Below are positions 1-9,815 of a stretch of 30,645 bases of DNA, in pieces. How positions within the stretch are numbered: the stretch's first letter is position 1; every line of letters begins with the position of its first letter. The notes below the pieces were generated by a model that was given only the letters and a program-made list of their open reading frames with translations, ran no database searches and had not been told where the DNA came from. This DNA comes from a virus. The stretch is from positions 1 through 30,645 of IMG/VR virus record IMGVR_UViG_3300025168_000402; one strand, 5' to 3'. The position numbers and the translations under genes were made by a program.

Positions 1-2023
1 TGGCGATATTTTCAGTAGTTTCAAAATTGATTGGGAAGTTCGCATTTGGAACACCAGCATAAACTTCTTCAAACCTACCAATACCTCTTCGCTTTATGTA
101 AATCTTCACCATCATATGCGTGGCATTGTCGGGTGGTGTTATCTTTGTGAAGTAGTCATTGATGCTTGTCCAGGCGCCTGTGTTATTTGTATAATTATAC
201 TCAACATTATGTGGTTGTGAGGTATTATCAGAAGATTCAGTCGATTGACTAAAGAATATTCTGAACTTTTCATATGTCGAGATTTCAGGATCATACGGAG
301 ACGGATTTGTTCCTGATGCTAAGAATGGCAAGGGAGCAGTTGATCTTGCTTGCTTGAACATCAGTTTAGTTACTTTTTGTCCATCGGTTGGGGAGAACGT
401 CTTACCTGTTAATGAAGTAGTTTCTTCTGAGTCTCCGTCGCCAGTAGGTGGAGCAACATTTGTAGTAATTTTTCTACCAACATACGACAGAACCAGTCCT
501 CTTGTTGGACTCGTTGCAATGAACATTGGTTTCTTGACCATGTTAATAGTTCGTGGATATTCTAATCCAAGACTACTGATCGGCGCACCTGAACTGTTTG
601 GTGTTAAGAAGTATACTCTTCCCGTGTTATATGTGTACGGTCCGTCCTGAAGATCTACCCAACCTGAGTTTGTAAGATAGAATGCATCTGATGATCCAGA
701 AGCAGGAGTTACAATTTCACTAATGATTCCCTGTGACTCTGCATCATATTCACTATTTGCTTGTGCTTTAACATAGACACCAAACGGTTGTGCTGGATTT
801 GTTATACCAGTTTCAAACCTCATAACATCACCAACGGTATATCCGTGGTTCTCCTGATTAACAAGAAGTCTATTTCCCTGTGAAACCACACCAGTTTCAA
901 TTGACTCTGCAATTTCTCCGCCGATATAACTAACAACGAATCCAGTGTCTCCTGTCACACCAATCATCATTGGTTTTCTTACGAAACCAACTTGCGAATC
1001 TACGGGAGAATTTTGAGAAAGCATACCAGTCGTTCCAGACGAGAGGAAGTAGGCCCTTCCAATCTCCAAGGTAAATCCTGCGGGGACATTATCAATTATG
1101 GTGTCCCACCTAGAACTCTTAACCTCACCTTGGAACGTAATGTCGAATGTTTTGTCATTGATGACTTCGGATACAATACCGATTGCTTCTGCACTTTCTT
1201 TACTACCGGCAAATGCTCCGGTGAAACCTTCACCGTGAGGTCTGACTGGCATACCAAAAGAAAGTCCATGTGCCGTATCTGTCGTTACTCTCTTCTTGTT
1301 AACACCGTGGAAGAAACTAGTGTGTCCCTCTTCGTCAATTTCTGCTACATCAATTGGTGTTGATAAAGTTGTATTATCATAACGGAGAGTTACGCTTCTG
1401 TGATTCCTAGTTATTCCACGCTGACCGTTTGTGAATCCGGGAGGAGCAGTAAATCCAAAAATGAGAACTTCACATGACTCACCACCACCAAAGTGTAGAT
1501 TGCCTGCGGTTCCTGTTACTAATCCTCTACCGTCACCAAATTCTATATTTTCGTTTGTAGTCCACGCACCAGTGTGTCCACATACACCAATTTGGTGTGG
1601 TTTCCATAACCAACCGGCACTAGGACCGTCTGAACGAGCGATGATAATACCACCACCACCCGCTGCAAGAATTTGTGAATCTGCACTTAATCCTTGTGTT
1701 CCGTCTTCGTAGGTTCCACCTAGTACAAGGTTGTAATCAGCAACAGTAACATTCGTAGAATGAACAGTTGTCATTTGACCTAAGATGGTAATATCAGAAC
1801 CAAAGGTAACACCCTTCTGAACAAACCCGGAGTGTTCTATGGCAAGATTTCCGTTTGCATCAGTGGACACAGAGATACCGTCACCAGAAACTCCAGTATA
1901 AACTTTGAGTCTGTTTAGTTTATCAATAATGTCTTCGTTAGTAATACGTCTCCACTCTTGGAAGGTATCACCTAAAGAAACGTCTGCAATTTCATATGTG
2001 TTAAACTGTGGTCCGGTAGACAT
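1..2023 (-). CDS. Tail-fibre/baseplate-appendage-like structural protein, 3' end off the window
   Basis: The frame is open from an ATG at 2023 to the left edge, giving about 674 codons with no stop, so the C-terminus is missing. The product begins MSTGPQFNTYEIADVSLGD. An N-terminal segment (DTFQEWRRITNEDIIDKLN, about residues 19-37) resembles the attachment region of marine T4-like fibre and appendage proteins. It is followed by beta-rich sequence. Two tandem modules share the pattern GR-YFL....KPM-I-.....G-V-SY-G, at roughly residues 285-350 and 440-515. Such modules are common in virion structural proteins of marine myoviruses. AGAGGA lies about 10 nt upstream of the start. The gene is preceded in the same frame by the 62-aa coiled-coil gene, with only TAATAA between them. 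A role in a baseplate-attached fibre is inferred from the modules and from the position, which corresponds to the T4 gene 9-12 region. The exact T4 counterpart is unknown. Confidence 0.8.
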   Translation of the reverse strand, partial: MSTGPQFNTYEIADVSLGDTFQEWRRITNEDIIDKLNRLKVYTGVSGDGISVSTDANGNLAIEHSGFVQKGVTFGSDITILGQMTTVHSTNVTVADYNLVLGGTYEDGTQGLSADSQILAAGGGGIIIARSDGPSAGWLWKPHQIGVCGHTGAWTTNENIEFGDGRGLVTGTAGNLHFGGGESCEVLIFGFTAPPGFTNGQRGITRNHRSVTLRYDNTTLSTPIDVAEIDEEGHTSFFHGVNKKRVTTDTAHGLSFGMPVRPHGEGFTGAFAGSKESAEAIGIVSEVINDKTFDITFQGEVKSSRWDTIIDNVPAGFTLEIGRAYFLSSGTTGMLSQNSPVDSQVGFVRKPMMIGVTGDTGFVVSYIGGEIAESIETGVVSQGNRLLVNQENHGYTVGDVMRFETGITNPAQPFGVYVKAQANSEYDAESQGIISEIVTPASGSSDAFYLTNSGWVDLQDGPYTYNTGRVYFLTPNSSGAPISSLGLEYPRTINMVKKPMFIATSPTRGLVLSYVGRKITTNVAPPTGDGDSEETTSLTGKTFSPTDGQKVTKLMFKQARSTAPLPFLASGTNPSPYDPEISTYEKFRIFFSQSTESSDNTSQPHNVEYNYTNNTGAWTSINDYFTKITPPDNATHMMVKIYIKRRGIGRFEEVYAGVPNANFPINFETTENIA

Positions 2024-2026
2024 TTA

Positions 2027-2215
2027 TTATTTTTCCTCTTTGATTAGATCACAGATCATTGTCTTAAGATTTTCTATCTCTTGCCTTAGATTATGTATGT
2101 CTTTTTTTTGACCTCTTTTTTCGAGATCTTCTTTTAGTTTTACATTATTTACCATAATCAAAGCGCCCGTTTCTAGATCTCGTTCATAATTTTTATTATC
2201 AGTTTTCGCTCTCAT
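2027..2215 (-). CDS. Small coiled-coil protein (62 aa), function unknown
   Basis: This 62-residue, highly charged protein has a C-terminal half (about residues 25-62) rich in Leu/Ile at heptad-like spacing with Glu and Lys between them (LRQEIENLKTMICDLIKEE), which predicts a coiled coil. There is no signal peptide or membrane segment. The start at 2215 is favoured because its ATG overlaps the stop of the upstream giant gene as ATGA and a GAGTGG-like ribosome site sits in the upstream coding end. A second Met at residue 21 has no visible ribosome site. The gene ends in TAATAA, immediately and in the same frame before the ATG of the fibre-like gene. Small coil-containing proteins between baseplate and fibre genes are common in marine T4-like phages. 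A chaperone or oligomerisation role would be inference. Confidence 0.7.
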   Translation of the reverse strand: MRAKTDNKNYERDLETGALIMVNNVKLKEDLEKRGQKKDIHNLRQEIENLKTMICDLIKEEK

Positions 2216-5200
2216 ATCATTGCTACCACTCTAAGGTCTTTAATTTGCGGGACATTACTAGTATTGTCAGAAAACATTAATACCTTAACTTGTAATGTGG
2301 TGTATTGTCCAATTTTATCTTGAGCGTTATCACCAACTTTAAAACTAGTTTCTGTAAACTCGAATGGGTTCTCTGTTTCCTGCACAGGTGTCAATTCTTG
2401 TAGTCTATAAAAATCAGATTCTTCAATTTCTTGATAGGTAGAAGGTGGAAGAGTTCTACAGTAAACTTCAATTGAAGTTCCAGTTGGTTTGTTGATATCA
2501 AGGAAGACGCGAAGATCGTCTCCAACCTCTTGCAGTTTTATGCAACGTGTTAGATACCTAGCGGCCGCGTTATCAACGGCAGGACTTTGATAATTTGGAT
2601 CACCAGCACCAGAATTGTTTATCACGTTTTCTACTGTAATAACAGAAAGATTCTTCGTGTCGAGAACCGCACTTATTGTAGTAGAAGATGGATTTGTAAA
2701 TTCAACAACATGTGTAGTTTTTTCCTGTTCGGAAGGATTAGATGAAATTAACTGACTCGGTGAGAACTGATAATTTTCATTTTGTGGTAACTGGAATGTG
2801 GTTTGTGAGGTCCCAAAAGTTAATTTATGAACTATCGATGTTGTTGGTAAGATTAATTCATTTGATAGAATCTTAACAAGGTTTACATCCGTAGATACTC
2901 CGGGATCTGTCAGATTAATCTGTAAGTTCCCGGGCGCAGCAGTAAACAAGCACCTGTTAATTTCACACATAAATATCGTTGCAGTTTCTTCTTCTGCCAC
3001 ATTTGTGTTTTGTGGTAGGAACACACTACCCATTTGAGGATCTCTAGTTATTACATTTCCAGTTAAAGAATCTTCTAGTCCAATATTTCCTGTATACAGT
3101 TTGTAATCATCTGTATTAGAAATGACACTCAACGAGTAGTTTCCGGGTTGTAGATATACCGGAGAAGAAAATTGGAACTTGGTTGCTGTTGGAATATCTG
3201 TATTGGCATTGACTTCGCTCGGATACACCGTAACCTCAGAGAAAGGTATGATCGAAGATGCAGATGGATATCCACTAACAGTTGGTCGAATCTGTATAGT
3301 GACTGGAAGTGTTTCAGATTTAGATGCAAAGTAAAGATTTACATGATCTAAAAATGTACCATTAGAGTGTATATTAGAGGATACGGTAAAGATCTGTGAG
3401 AGTGGATCTACCCACTGTGTTTCCAATGAAAGATTTAAAGAATCTTCTCTAGTATAAACATCCCGAACAATTTTCTCACTAGTTACTGTTTGTCTTCGAA
3501 GAACTATAGGACGAGTAGCACTAAAGGTGGTATCAGTGGTGTTCTGAACACCTTGTGCATAGTAGATACCCTCGGCAGAAGTTTCTGCATCTGCCGCCGT
3601 ATTAGTAGACGAATCTGTTAGTCTAAAGACTTTTTCGCCGGTAAGATATTTCTTTGGGGGAATTGAAAATTTAAGATTTGTAATCTTACCAAATGAATCC
3701 GTTGTGATGTCACCACCAAGAGACCCTTCATTTGGTGTACAGAATTGACTGACATCATCACCATCAAAGAAAGGAACGACTTTCGTATTTGGTTTTAGAT
3801 TCTCTGCTTTAATCGTTATAGTTTGAGATCTAATGAAAGGAACAACACTAACATCAATAATCTTGTCATTTACTTTCTTCTTCAGAGTATCAGGAACATT
3901 CCCTAGTCTGATGTTAAGTCTGGACTTTCTTTGTTCGATGGTACTTGCAATGTTTGATACAGAAGATACGTTTTTCTCAATCCTAGATGCAATGAATATA
4001 TCAGAGTTTTGAATTCTTGCTTGCTCTAAGAATCTTTCACCGACAACATTAACTAGATTGTCGTCTATGCTTTCAACTCCAGACCAAATACTAGACCATT
4101 CGTTCCACTGAGTTCCGAATCCTCTATTGTCATTGAAGTTATTGACTTTCCAGTTGTCGTTTGAACCAAGATCGTTAATTTTCACCACTGGACGAACTGA
4201 AGTAGAGAACCATTGATCCGATGGCGGATCGAGTTCTAAACGACCAATCCAGTTGATTAAATCGAACGGATTAACTGAAACAAAACCATTACTTAGAGTT
4301 TGTGAAATTAGTGGTTGGGTTCCTGTAATCTTAGAGTGAACAAGACCGTCCGAAGAAATTTGCAAATTGTCACCAAGTATTAATGAACTTGTATCTAGAG
4401 TGTGACTAGTTTCGTTGAATGGTGGTCTTAGAATTGAATTTTCATAATCAACAGAACATGCATAATTTGAATTTGATACATCTCCTAATCCATGTCCTGC
4501 AAAAGTATCGACAACTATACCGACTTTACTTCCGATTTCACTACTATTACTCTTTTCAATATCCATCGCTTCAATTTCATTTTCGATAAGAGATAGTTTT
4601 GTATAAAGTTCAAGATCATCAACTCTCTTCTCAACCCTACCAATGTCTGCCATGGTGTATCGGTTATTTTCGATATACTTAACCGCAACATCCGATGCAT
4701 TGTGTGTATATGGTGGCAGTGCAATAGTATACAATGTCATAGAGTCAGGTCTGTCTGCTGGCGCCACTGGTTTGAGATCTGGAACTCCCTCGATAACATC
4801 AAAGTTTATGTCATCACCAAACGACTGTCTCGCAACAATCTTATCAATTCTAGACTGATAATATGTGTGGGACTCTTCTATGCTAATGATATTGTCTGTC
4901 GGGATTACATGGCCCGAAATTTCATCTCCTATGGGACCACTGTGTCTGAAGTCTATACAACTTGCCAGTGAAGTTGTCTTACCTAAACTTGGACTTGCAA
5001 ACAATGGAATATTATCATAAGTTATTCCAGCGTAAGATTCAACTGTAAATGGTCCAATTGATCCACTATGCTGAAAGTAGTCATATGTTATTCCAAACGG
5101 TTCATTTAGTATAGATGATTGGTTCTCGGGATCCTGTGTAATATAAGTGCTATACTTCTCTGGTTTGATGTATAATTTTCCAGTAAGATATCTTGTATCT

Positions 5201-7452
5201 CTTTGTCCATCATCAAACAAGAAGTCTCCCGGTTCCGCAGAATCCATTTCTGTTATTTGATATGCATCAAACTTACTTAGAGGGACATAAAACACAGGGG
5301 CGTCAAACGTACCTTCATTTACAAGTTCCGAGGTAGTAAACCTTTGACTTTCTTTAGTAAGTGTTTTACTTCTAATAGTAGGTGAAGTGATGATAGAATT
5401 TGAAGAACCTTGATCTTGCGCCACAATAGGAGCAACTAGAACATATTCATTTCCGGGAGAAGAATCTGGTATTGTTATAGTCAGAGTTTTCCCATCAGCA
5501 GATCGTTGATAGACGGGGGCATCATCTGAATTATTTTGGAAGTAATTATCTACAAGTTGTAGTACCCCAGTTGTCCCGTCGTCAGTAATGGGTCGTGCAA
5601 ATAAAATGTAATCACTAGTGTTTGTGATGAGTTCAGTGCCAGATTCACTAAAGAACTGATGAACACCCTCTGGGTCTGTTGCAACACTGAGATTCCAAGT
5701 TGCAACACCATTGTCGTCAACTGTGATTGTGTTTGATCTATTATAGACGTATCTAAGTTGATTAATTGACTTAACAGTTTTTCCCTGTGGAACTTCAAAT
5801 ACTAGACCGGACTCTGGAATATCAAATAACGTCTGACTATCTTTAGAGTTTGGAACAGAAATCAACCTGATAGCCGGGAACCCAGTTCCTAGATTTTCAG
5901 GTGCAGTATTGAGATTACTCGGTGGCGTCATATAATACGCACTAGAAAAGTCACCATCACCAATAAACGAATCGATATAAAATCTATGAATGTAGTTTTG
6001 ATCTACTTCTCCACTTTGGTGATTAGATATTTCATTTCTAACGGCGTTTATGACAGAAGAATTGTTTTCTTTTTCTAAGTTATGTACCGTTGCATTACCG
6101 ATTCTTTCTCCGGTTTGCTTCCAAAGACTGACGGTAACTGCACCTGTTATTACATCATAACCATTCGTAGGAGCAATTAAGTTGTTAAAGAATTCTCTAT
6201 TACCTGTAAAGTCATCACCAACACCGTCTGGTGTCGGTGCATTTCCGTCACCGTCAACTTCAACTCCAACGAAAAAGTTTCCGACCTTTGCGCCGGGAAT
6301 CTTAGTTAGACTAGAACTATCGGTTGTTCTTGATTTATTAATGTTAATAAACTGTGGCGATTGTGTTTCGTACTCATAGCCATACAGATATGCTTTTCCC
6401 GGTTGAAGAGCAGAAACTAATTTAGTAGAATCTCCACCCCGATCAGATGTATAAACACCTCGGTTTGTTCCATCATTTAAGTGTTCTCGTAAATCAATCT
6501 CAAATGGTTTTACTGTGTAGGATCCAGATTCATCGAATGTTCTTCTTGCTAGTGTCTTTTCTAACTCTGCATAGTCTGTGTATAGAGTCTTAAAAATTAC
6601 ACTACCTTCATCGAATCTGACTAGTTCTATGAAGTTCTTTGTGGTTGAAATATTATTCACAAAACCAAGATTCAAATCAATCTTATATCGATCGCCACCC
6701 GGAGCGTTATAGTTGTAGGATCCAGAAGCAGGATCTCGCAGAGTCGCATCATCTCCCTCTGTTACAGCACTTCTTCGGACACTAAAACCTACGCTTCCAC
6801 TTGGTTGATTAAAGAATCTAACTCCATCACCAGTGAATCCATAAATCGAAGTTGACTGTTTGTCTGTTTTTACAAAGAAACCATCGGTGTAGAAAATACC
6901 GGGACTTGTTGTTACTACTTTAGATCTTCCCTGAACACCATTAACAATAGTTGCGTCGGTGACGGTTTCAGATACCTCTGCAATTTCTCCTGCTCCCGTT
7001 CCGCCTACGATTGTTGATCCAAAAGTTCCTCCGGGTTGAAAAGTATTTCCCTGTAGGAAGTTTACATACAGCAAATCGTAGTTGTCTACAGTGGATGTGG
7101 GTGTTTTTTCAAGATGAACCACCCTTGCACTAACATTCTCTGTTGTTCCACCGTCAGTTTTAACCTGACTAATATCGTACCCACCAAGTAAATCTAAATC
7201 AGAACCTTTAACTATCCTGACATAAGAACAGTTTTGAACTGATTGATCACCACCGAGAATCTTTGCCCCATCTTCGAAGATATGGTCACCCATCCTAGAA
7301 ACTTGGTTCTGGAGGATGCTTTGAAGTTGAGTAAGTTCTCTTGCTTGAACTGCATAACCCGGCCTAAAGAGGACTCTAAGAAACTTCTTGTCTTCGTCGT
7401 AGTCGTCATAGTAAGGATCTATGTTCAGTAATGTCGGGTCATATGATGCCAT
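2212..7452 (-). CDS. DUF4815-like giant baseplate/tail structural protein (1746 aa)
   Basis: The N-terminus (about residues 1-70) carries the pattern YD......LFRPGYAVQARELTQLQ followed by QNQVSRMGDHIFEDGAKI. This matches my memory of the DUF4815 family of phage virion proteins. The rest is beta-rich with Asn, Ser, Thr and Asp abundance and no enzyme motif I recognise. The end (FQ-KV-MFSDNTSNVPQIKDLRVVAM type) is also typical of large structural proteins in marine T4-like phages. It lies directly after gene 8, where T4 encodes gp9-gp12, so a peripheral baseplate or fibre-anchoring role is likely. AAGGTGG about 10 nt upstream supports the ATG at 7452, and a 13-bp gap separates it from gene 8. 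Its stop overlaps the next start as ATGA. The frame is intact over 5.2 kb. DUF4815 assignment is fairly sure; the precise role is not. Confidence 0.88.
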   Translation of the reverse strand: MASYDPTLLNIDPYYDDYDEDKKFLRVLFRPGYAVQARELTQLQSILQNQVSRMGDHIFEDGAKILGGDQSVQNCSYVRIVKGSDLDLLGGYDISQVKTDGGTTENVSARVVHLEKTPTSTVDNYDLLYVNFLQGNTFQPGGTFGSTIVGGTGAGEIAEVSETVTDATIVNGVQGRSKVVTTSPGIFYTDGFFVKTDKQSTSIYGFTGDGVRFFNQPSGSVGFSVRRSAVTEGDDATLRDPASGSYNYNAPGGDRYKIDLNLGFVNNISTTKNFIELVRFDEGSVIFKTLYTDYAELEKTLARRTFDESGSYTVKPFEIDLREHLNDGTNRGVYTSDRGGDSTKLVSALQPGKAYLYGYEYETQSPQFININKSRTTDSSSLTKIPGAKVGNFFVGVEVDGDGNAPTPDGVGDDFTGNREFFNNLIAPTNGYDVITGAVTVSLWKQTGERIGNATVHNLEKENNSSVINAVRNEISNHQSGEVDQNYIHRFYIDSFIGDGDFSSAYYMTPPSNLNTAPENLGTGFPAIRLISVPNSKDSQTLFDIPESGLVFEVPQGKTVKSINQLRYVYNRSNTITVDDNGVATWNLSVATDPEGVHQFFSESGTELITNTSDYILFARPITDDGTTGVLQLVDNYFQNNSDDAPVYQRSADGKTLTITIPDSSPGNEYVLVAPIVAQDQGSSNSIITSPTIRSKTLTKESQRFTTSELVNEGTFDAPVFYVPLSKFDAYQITEMDSAEPGDFLFDDGQRDTRYLTGKLYIKPEKYSTYITQDPENQSSILNEPFGITYDYFQHSGSIGPFTVESYAGITYDNIPLFASPSLGKTTSLASCIDFRHSGPIGDEISGHVIPTDNIISIEESHTYYQSRIDKIVARQSFGDDINFDVIEGVPDLKPVAPADRPDSMTLYTIALPPYTHNASDVAVKYIENNRYTMADIGRVEKRVDDLELYTKLSLIENEIEAMDIEKSNSSEIGSKVGIVVDTFAGHGLGDVSNSNYACSVDYENSILRPPFNETSHTLDTSSLILGDNLQISSDGLVHSKITGTQPLISQTLSNGFVSVNPFDLINWIGRLELDPPSDQWFSTSVRPVVKINDLGSNDNWKVNNFNDNRGFGTQWNEWSSIWSGVESIDDNLVNVVGERFLEQARIQNSDIFIASRIEKNVSSVSNIASTIEQRKSRLNIRLGNVPDTLKKKVNDKIIDVSVVPFIRSQTITIKAENLKPNTKVVPFFDGDDVSQFCTPNEGSLGGDITTDSFGKITNLKFSIPPKKYLTGEKVFRLTDSSTNTAADAETSAEGIYYAQGVQNTTDTTFSATRPIVLRRQTVTSEKIVRDVYTREDSLNLSLETQWVDPLSQIFTVSSNIHSNGTFLDHVNLYFASKSETLPVTIQIRPTVSGYPSASSIIPFSEVTVYPSEVNANTDIPTATKFQFSSPVYLQPGNYSLSVISNTDDYKLYTGNIGLEDSLTGNVITRDPQMGSVFLPQNTNVAEEETATIFMCEINRCLFTAAPGNLQINLTDPGVSTDVNLVKILSNELILPTTSIVHKLTFGTSQTTFQLPQNENYQFSPSQLISSNPSEQEKTTHVVEFTNPSSTTISAVLDTKNLSVITVENVINNSGAGDPNYQSPAVDNAAARYLTRCIKLQEVGDDLRVFLDINKPTGTSIEVYCRTLPPSTYQEIEESDFYRLQELTPVQETENPFEFTETSFKVGDNAQDKIGQYTTLQVKVLMFSDNTSNVPQIKDLRVVAMI

Positions 7453-7465
7453 TTATTTGTCCACC

Positions 7466-9814
7466 TTAGAAACCAAGAATAATCTTGAAGTTTTCTTGTT
7501 GTTCGATGTTACGATCTATTCGTCTTATATTCTCTATGTATAATACATCACCAGATGATAGTTTCAATTCTGGTTCAGACACAGATGTAATCCACTTATT
7601 TTCTGGTAGATTTGGTGAACCACCAGACACACCAAATCCATCAGTTCCTGCTCCGCCTCTGAAGGTTCCGATTACATTTGTAAGTAGCAATTCTCCTGTC
7701 CCTCCGGACTCGTACTTCCATTCAACCACACTTCCCTTGGCGTAATTGGAATTTACCTTTGATCCTTGCTCAATTACATCATCAGCAGAGAACATTCCTT
7801 CTGTCAACTTATATCCGGTTGGAGAAGTTGAGTCTACCCTACCTTCAACAACTACATTTGTTGTAGTTCTGTATACCTTGTTTAAAACTTTTGATGATGT
7901 TACGTCATCTACTGAAACTATCCGTGCTATGTCTTGTTCTCCTGCGATCATTTGAGGTGTAATCACGCCGTTAGTCGCTCCCTCAACAAAGGTTTTGATT
8001 AACTCACCACCCTTTGCTTCTACTCGCACTACGTTTGGATAGAAAGCAGAACTACTGATACCACGAACTTCTGATGCTAAAGTAGAACCAGAGAACGATC
8101 CAACTACAGGATCTACCAATAATTCGTTACGATCTGGGTTCCATGCTTTTACCAAACCTTCTGCCGTTCCGGTTCCAATTCCAGTATACTGTGATACCTT
8201 TTCATCTACCTCGAACGAACCGAGTTGACCCAAAGTGGCACCAAAAATAATTCGTTTTGTGTCGTCATTGAGTTCTTGAGTTTTGAATGTACCCTGTACA
8301 TCTTCAAGAATCAATTCAACGTACTCACTATTTCTACCAGTAAAAGACTGGATTTTAGCGGCGGCCTTACTTTCACTACCTATGATAAATTTACCATCTA
8401 AGAAAGTACCACTTGTATTAGTAAAATCATAATTAGCAGCCAGATACTCTGGTTTTCTAATTACCATTTTATTTGCCTGCTTTAGTTCTTTTCCTGCAAC
8501 TTTATTTGTGCCATCGTTCAGTAATGGATTTTTTACAATCCCGAATTGTCTAAAATCATTTTTAGTCGAGATCTCATTATTCTCATCTCTGCTAATTTTC
8601 ATGTTGATCATAGTTCTTGATGCTTCAAGATCTTCAACTATGTTCGCTGCGTGACCTTTCTTTGGACCAATTATAGGTCTCCAGTTATCGGCAGTCCCGG
8701 ATGATGGTGTAGTCAATATATCTACGGTGGCAACACTATAGTCTTTGCCTTTAGTAATTGTAACCAGATCACTAACTTTATTTGAAGAATTTAATTTGGT
8801 TCTAACAGTACAATCTGTTCCGTCACCAGTTATAACCGCATGTGGGATTATGATATACGATGAGGGTTTCTTAGTAGAATCTAAATTACCCAATGTTTCA
8901 TCTGAGTGCAATTGAAAATCAAAAGGTTGATCTACAACGATATACGGATCACCATCAAATCTTGCGTCATTATCCCCATCGAAATACACATAATTTGATA
9001 TTCTTCGATATTGTCCAACTTCTGGTCCTCGTCCATCTACAATGTAAACTGCATACCCAGCATAGTATGAACTGATTTCATTCGGTGCCAAATTTTTATC
9101 AAGGTAAACACGATTTAAATCTCCCGTGTTTCCATGACGCACGTTTTGCCTGACTCCCTCAGCGAACCCTGCTGAGTATACTGCGGAACCTTTAACGTCT
9201 CTATCGAACTCCTCGATAGATCCTGCAACGGCCTTTTCTTGTGCTTGGTATTGATGAATACTGTTTGTATTTGTTATATCAGTAACAAGACGAACAGGCA
9301 TATAATCATCAGTCATGAATGGTCTAATATCTTCTGTGACTTTACCCAAAAACTTCCACTTATATTGATCACTACCAACTGTGACAACATCGGTTCCAGT
9401 AAACTCTGGTTTTACTGTTGATGCTCCGCCATCATTATTATCAATGACTTTATATACTCTAGAATCATCAACCAATGCATAAAAATTATTAGCAGTCAAT
9501 CCACTAGATGGGTTTTCGAATAACGACAGAGTATCATCATATTCAGAGTAGAAAGAACCAGAAACCCAGTTGTTTCTTGGTACGACATGGATAGCATCAT
9601 TTTTATCAATACGCTTTGCTGCTATTGCATTTCTAAATGCATCGTTCTGAACATCTATAGAACCTGTTACGCCAGGTGCTGCGGATTCATTTGGCCATTC
9701 GTCTACATTACCTATAAACAAGTAATATTGATCTTCGTTTGACTTATCAAAGTCATTAATCAAAGAAGTCGCAAAATGACGGCCGAATGGTTTTTGGAAG
9801 TTTTGTGTACTCAT
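7466..9814 (-). CDS. 8: Baseplate wedge subunit gp8 (782 aa, enlarged)
   Basis: Both ends align by eye with T4 gp8. Near the N-terminus are YYLFIGNVDEWPNE (about 30-43), VVPRNNW (77-83), VYKVIDN (120-126) and a YKWKFL segment, matching T4 FITFGRSEPW, VIPRRDW, VYRCLD and YVWEYL in order. The last residues (SGDVLYIENIRR....I-QQENFKIILGF) match the T4 end SGEMIYMENRPPI...TEEINILFTF. In T4, gp8 forms part of the baseplate wedge that undergoes the hexagon-to-star change on attachment. At 782 aa it is more than twice T4 gp8 (334 aa), the excess being a central beta-rich insertion between the conserved ends. I chose the ATG at 9814, 1 bp after the gp7 stop, because it gives the expected MSTQNFQKPFGR start. 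An upstream in-frame ATG at 9847 lies inside gp7. Confidence 0.9.
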   Translation of the reverse strand: MSTQNFQKPFGRHFATSLINDFDKSNEDQYYLFIGNVDEWPNESAAPGVTGSIDVQNDAFRNAIAAKRIDKNDAIHVVPRNNWVSGSFYSEYDDTLSLFENPSSGLTANNFYALVDDSRVYKVIDNNDGGASTVKPEFTGTDVVTVGSDQYKWKFLGKVTEDIRPFMTDDYMPVRLVTDITNTNSIHQYQAQEKAVAGSIEEFDRDVKGSAVYSAGFAEGVRQNVRHGNTGDLNRVYLDKNLAPNEISSYYAGYAVYIVDGRGPEVGQYRRISNYVYFDGDNDARFDGDPYIVVDQPFDFQLHSDETLGNLDSTKKPSSYIIIPHAVITGDGTDCTVRTKLNSSNKVSDLVTITKGKDYSVATVDILTTPSSGTADNWRPIIGPKKGHAANIVEDLEASRTMINMKISRDENNEISTKNDFRQFGIVKNPLLNDGTNKVAGKELKQANKMVIRKPEYLAANYDFTNTSGTFLDGKFIIGSESKAAAKIQSFTGRNSEYVELILEDVQGTFKTQELNDDTKRIIFGATLGQLGSFEVDEKVSQYTGIGTGTAEGLVKAWNPDRNELLVDPVVGSFSGSTLASEVRGISSSAFYPNVVRVEAKGGELIKTFVEGATNGVITPQMIAGEQDIARIVSVDDVTSSKVLNKVYRTTTNVVVEGRVDSTSPTGYKLTEGMFSADDVIEQGSKVNSNYAKGSVVEWKYESGGTGELLLTNVIGTFRGGAGTDGFGVSGGSPNLPENKWITSVSEPELKLSSGDVLYIENIRRIDRNIEQQENFKIILGF

Positions 9815-9815
9815 A

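Noticed and set aside
354-1712. Plus-strand ORFs of 90-123 aa in the left 2 kb
   Set aside because: They lie opposite the continuous minus-strand fibre-like frame, have no family resemblance and are shadows.
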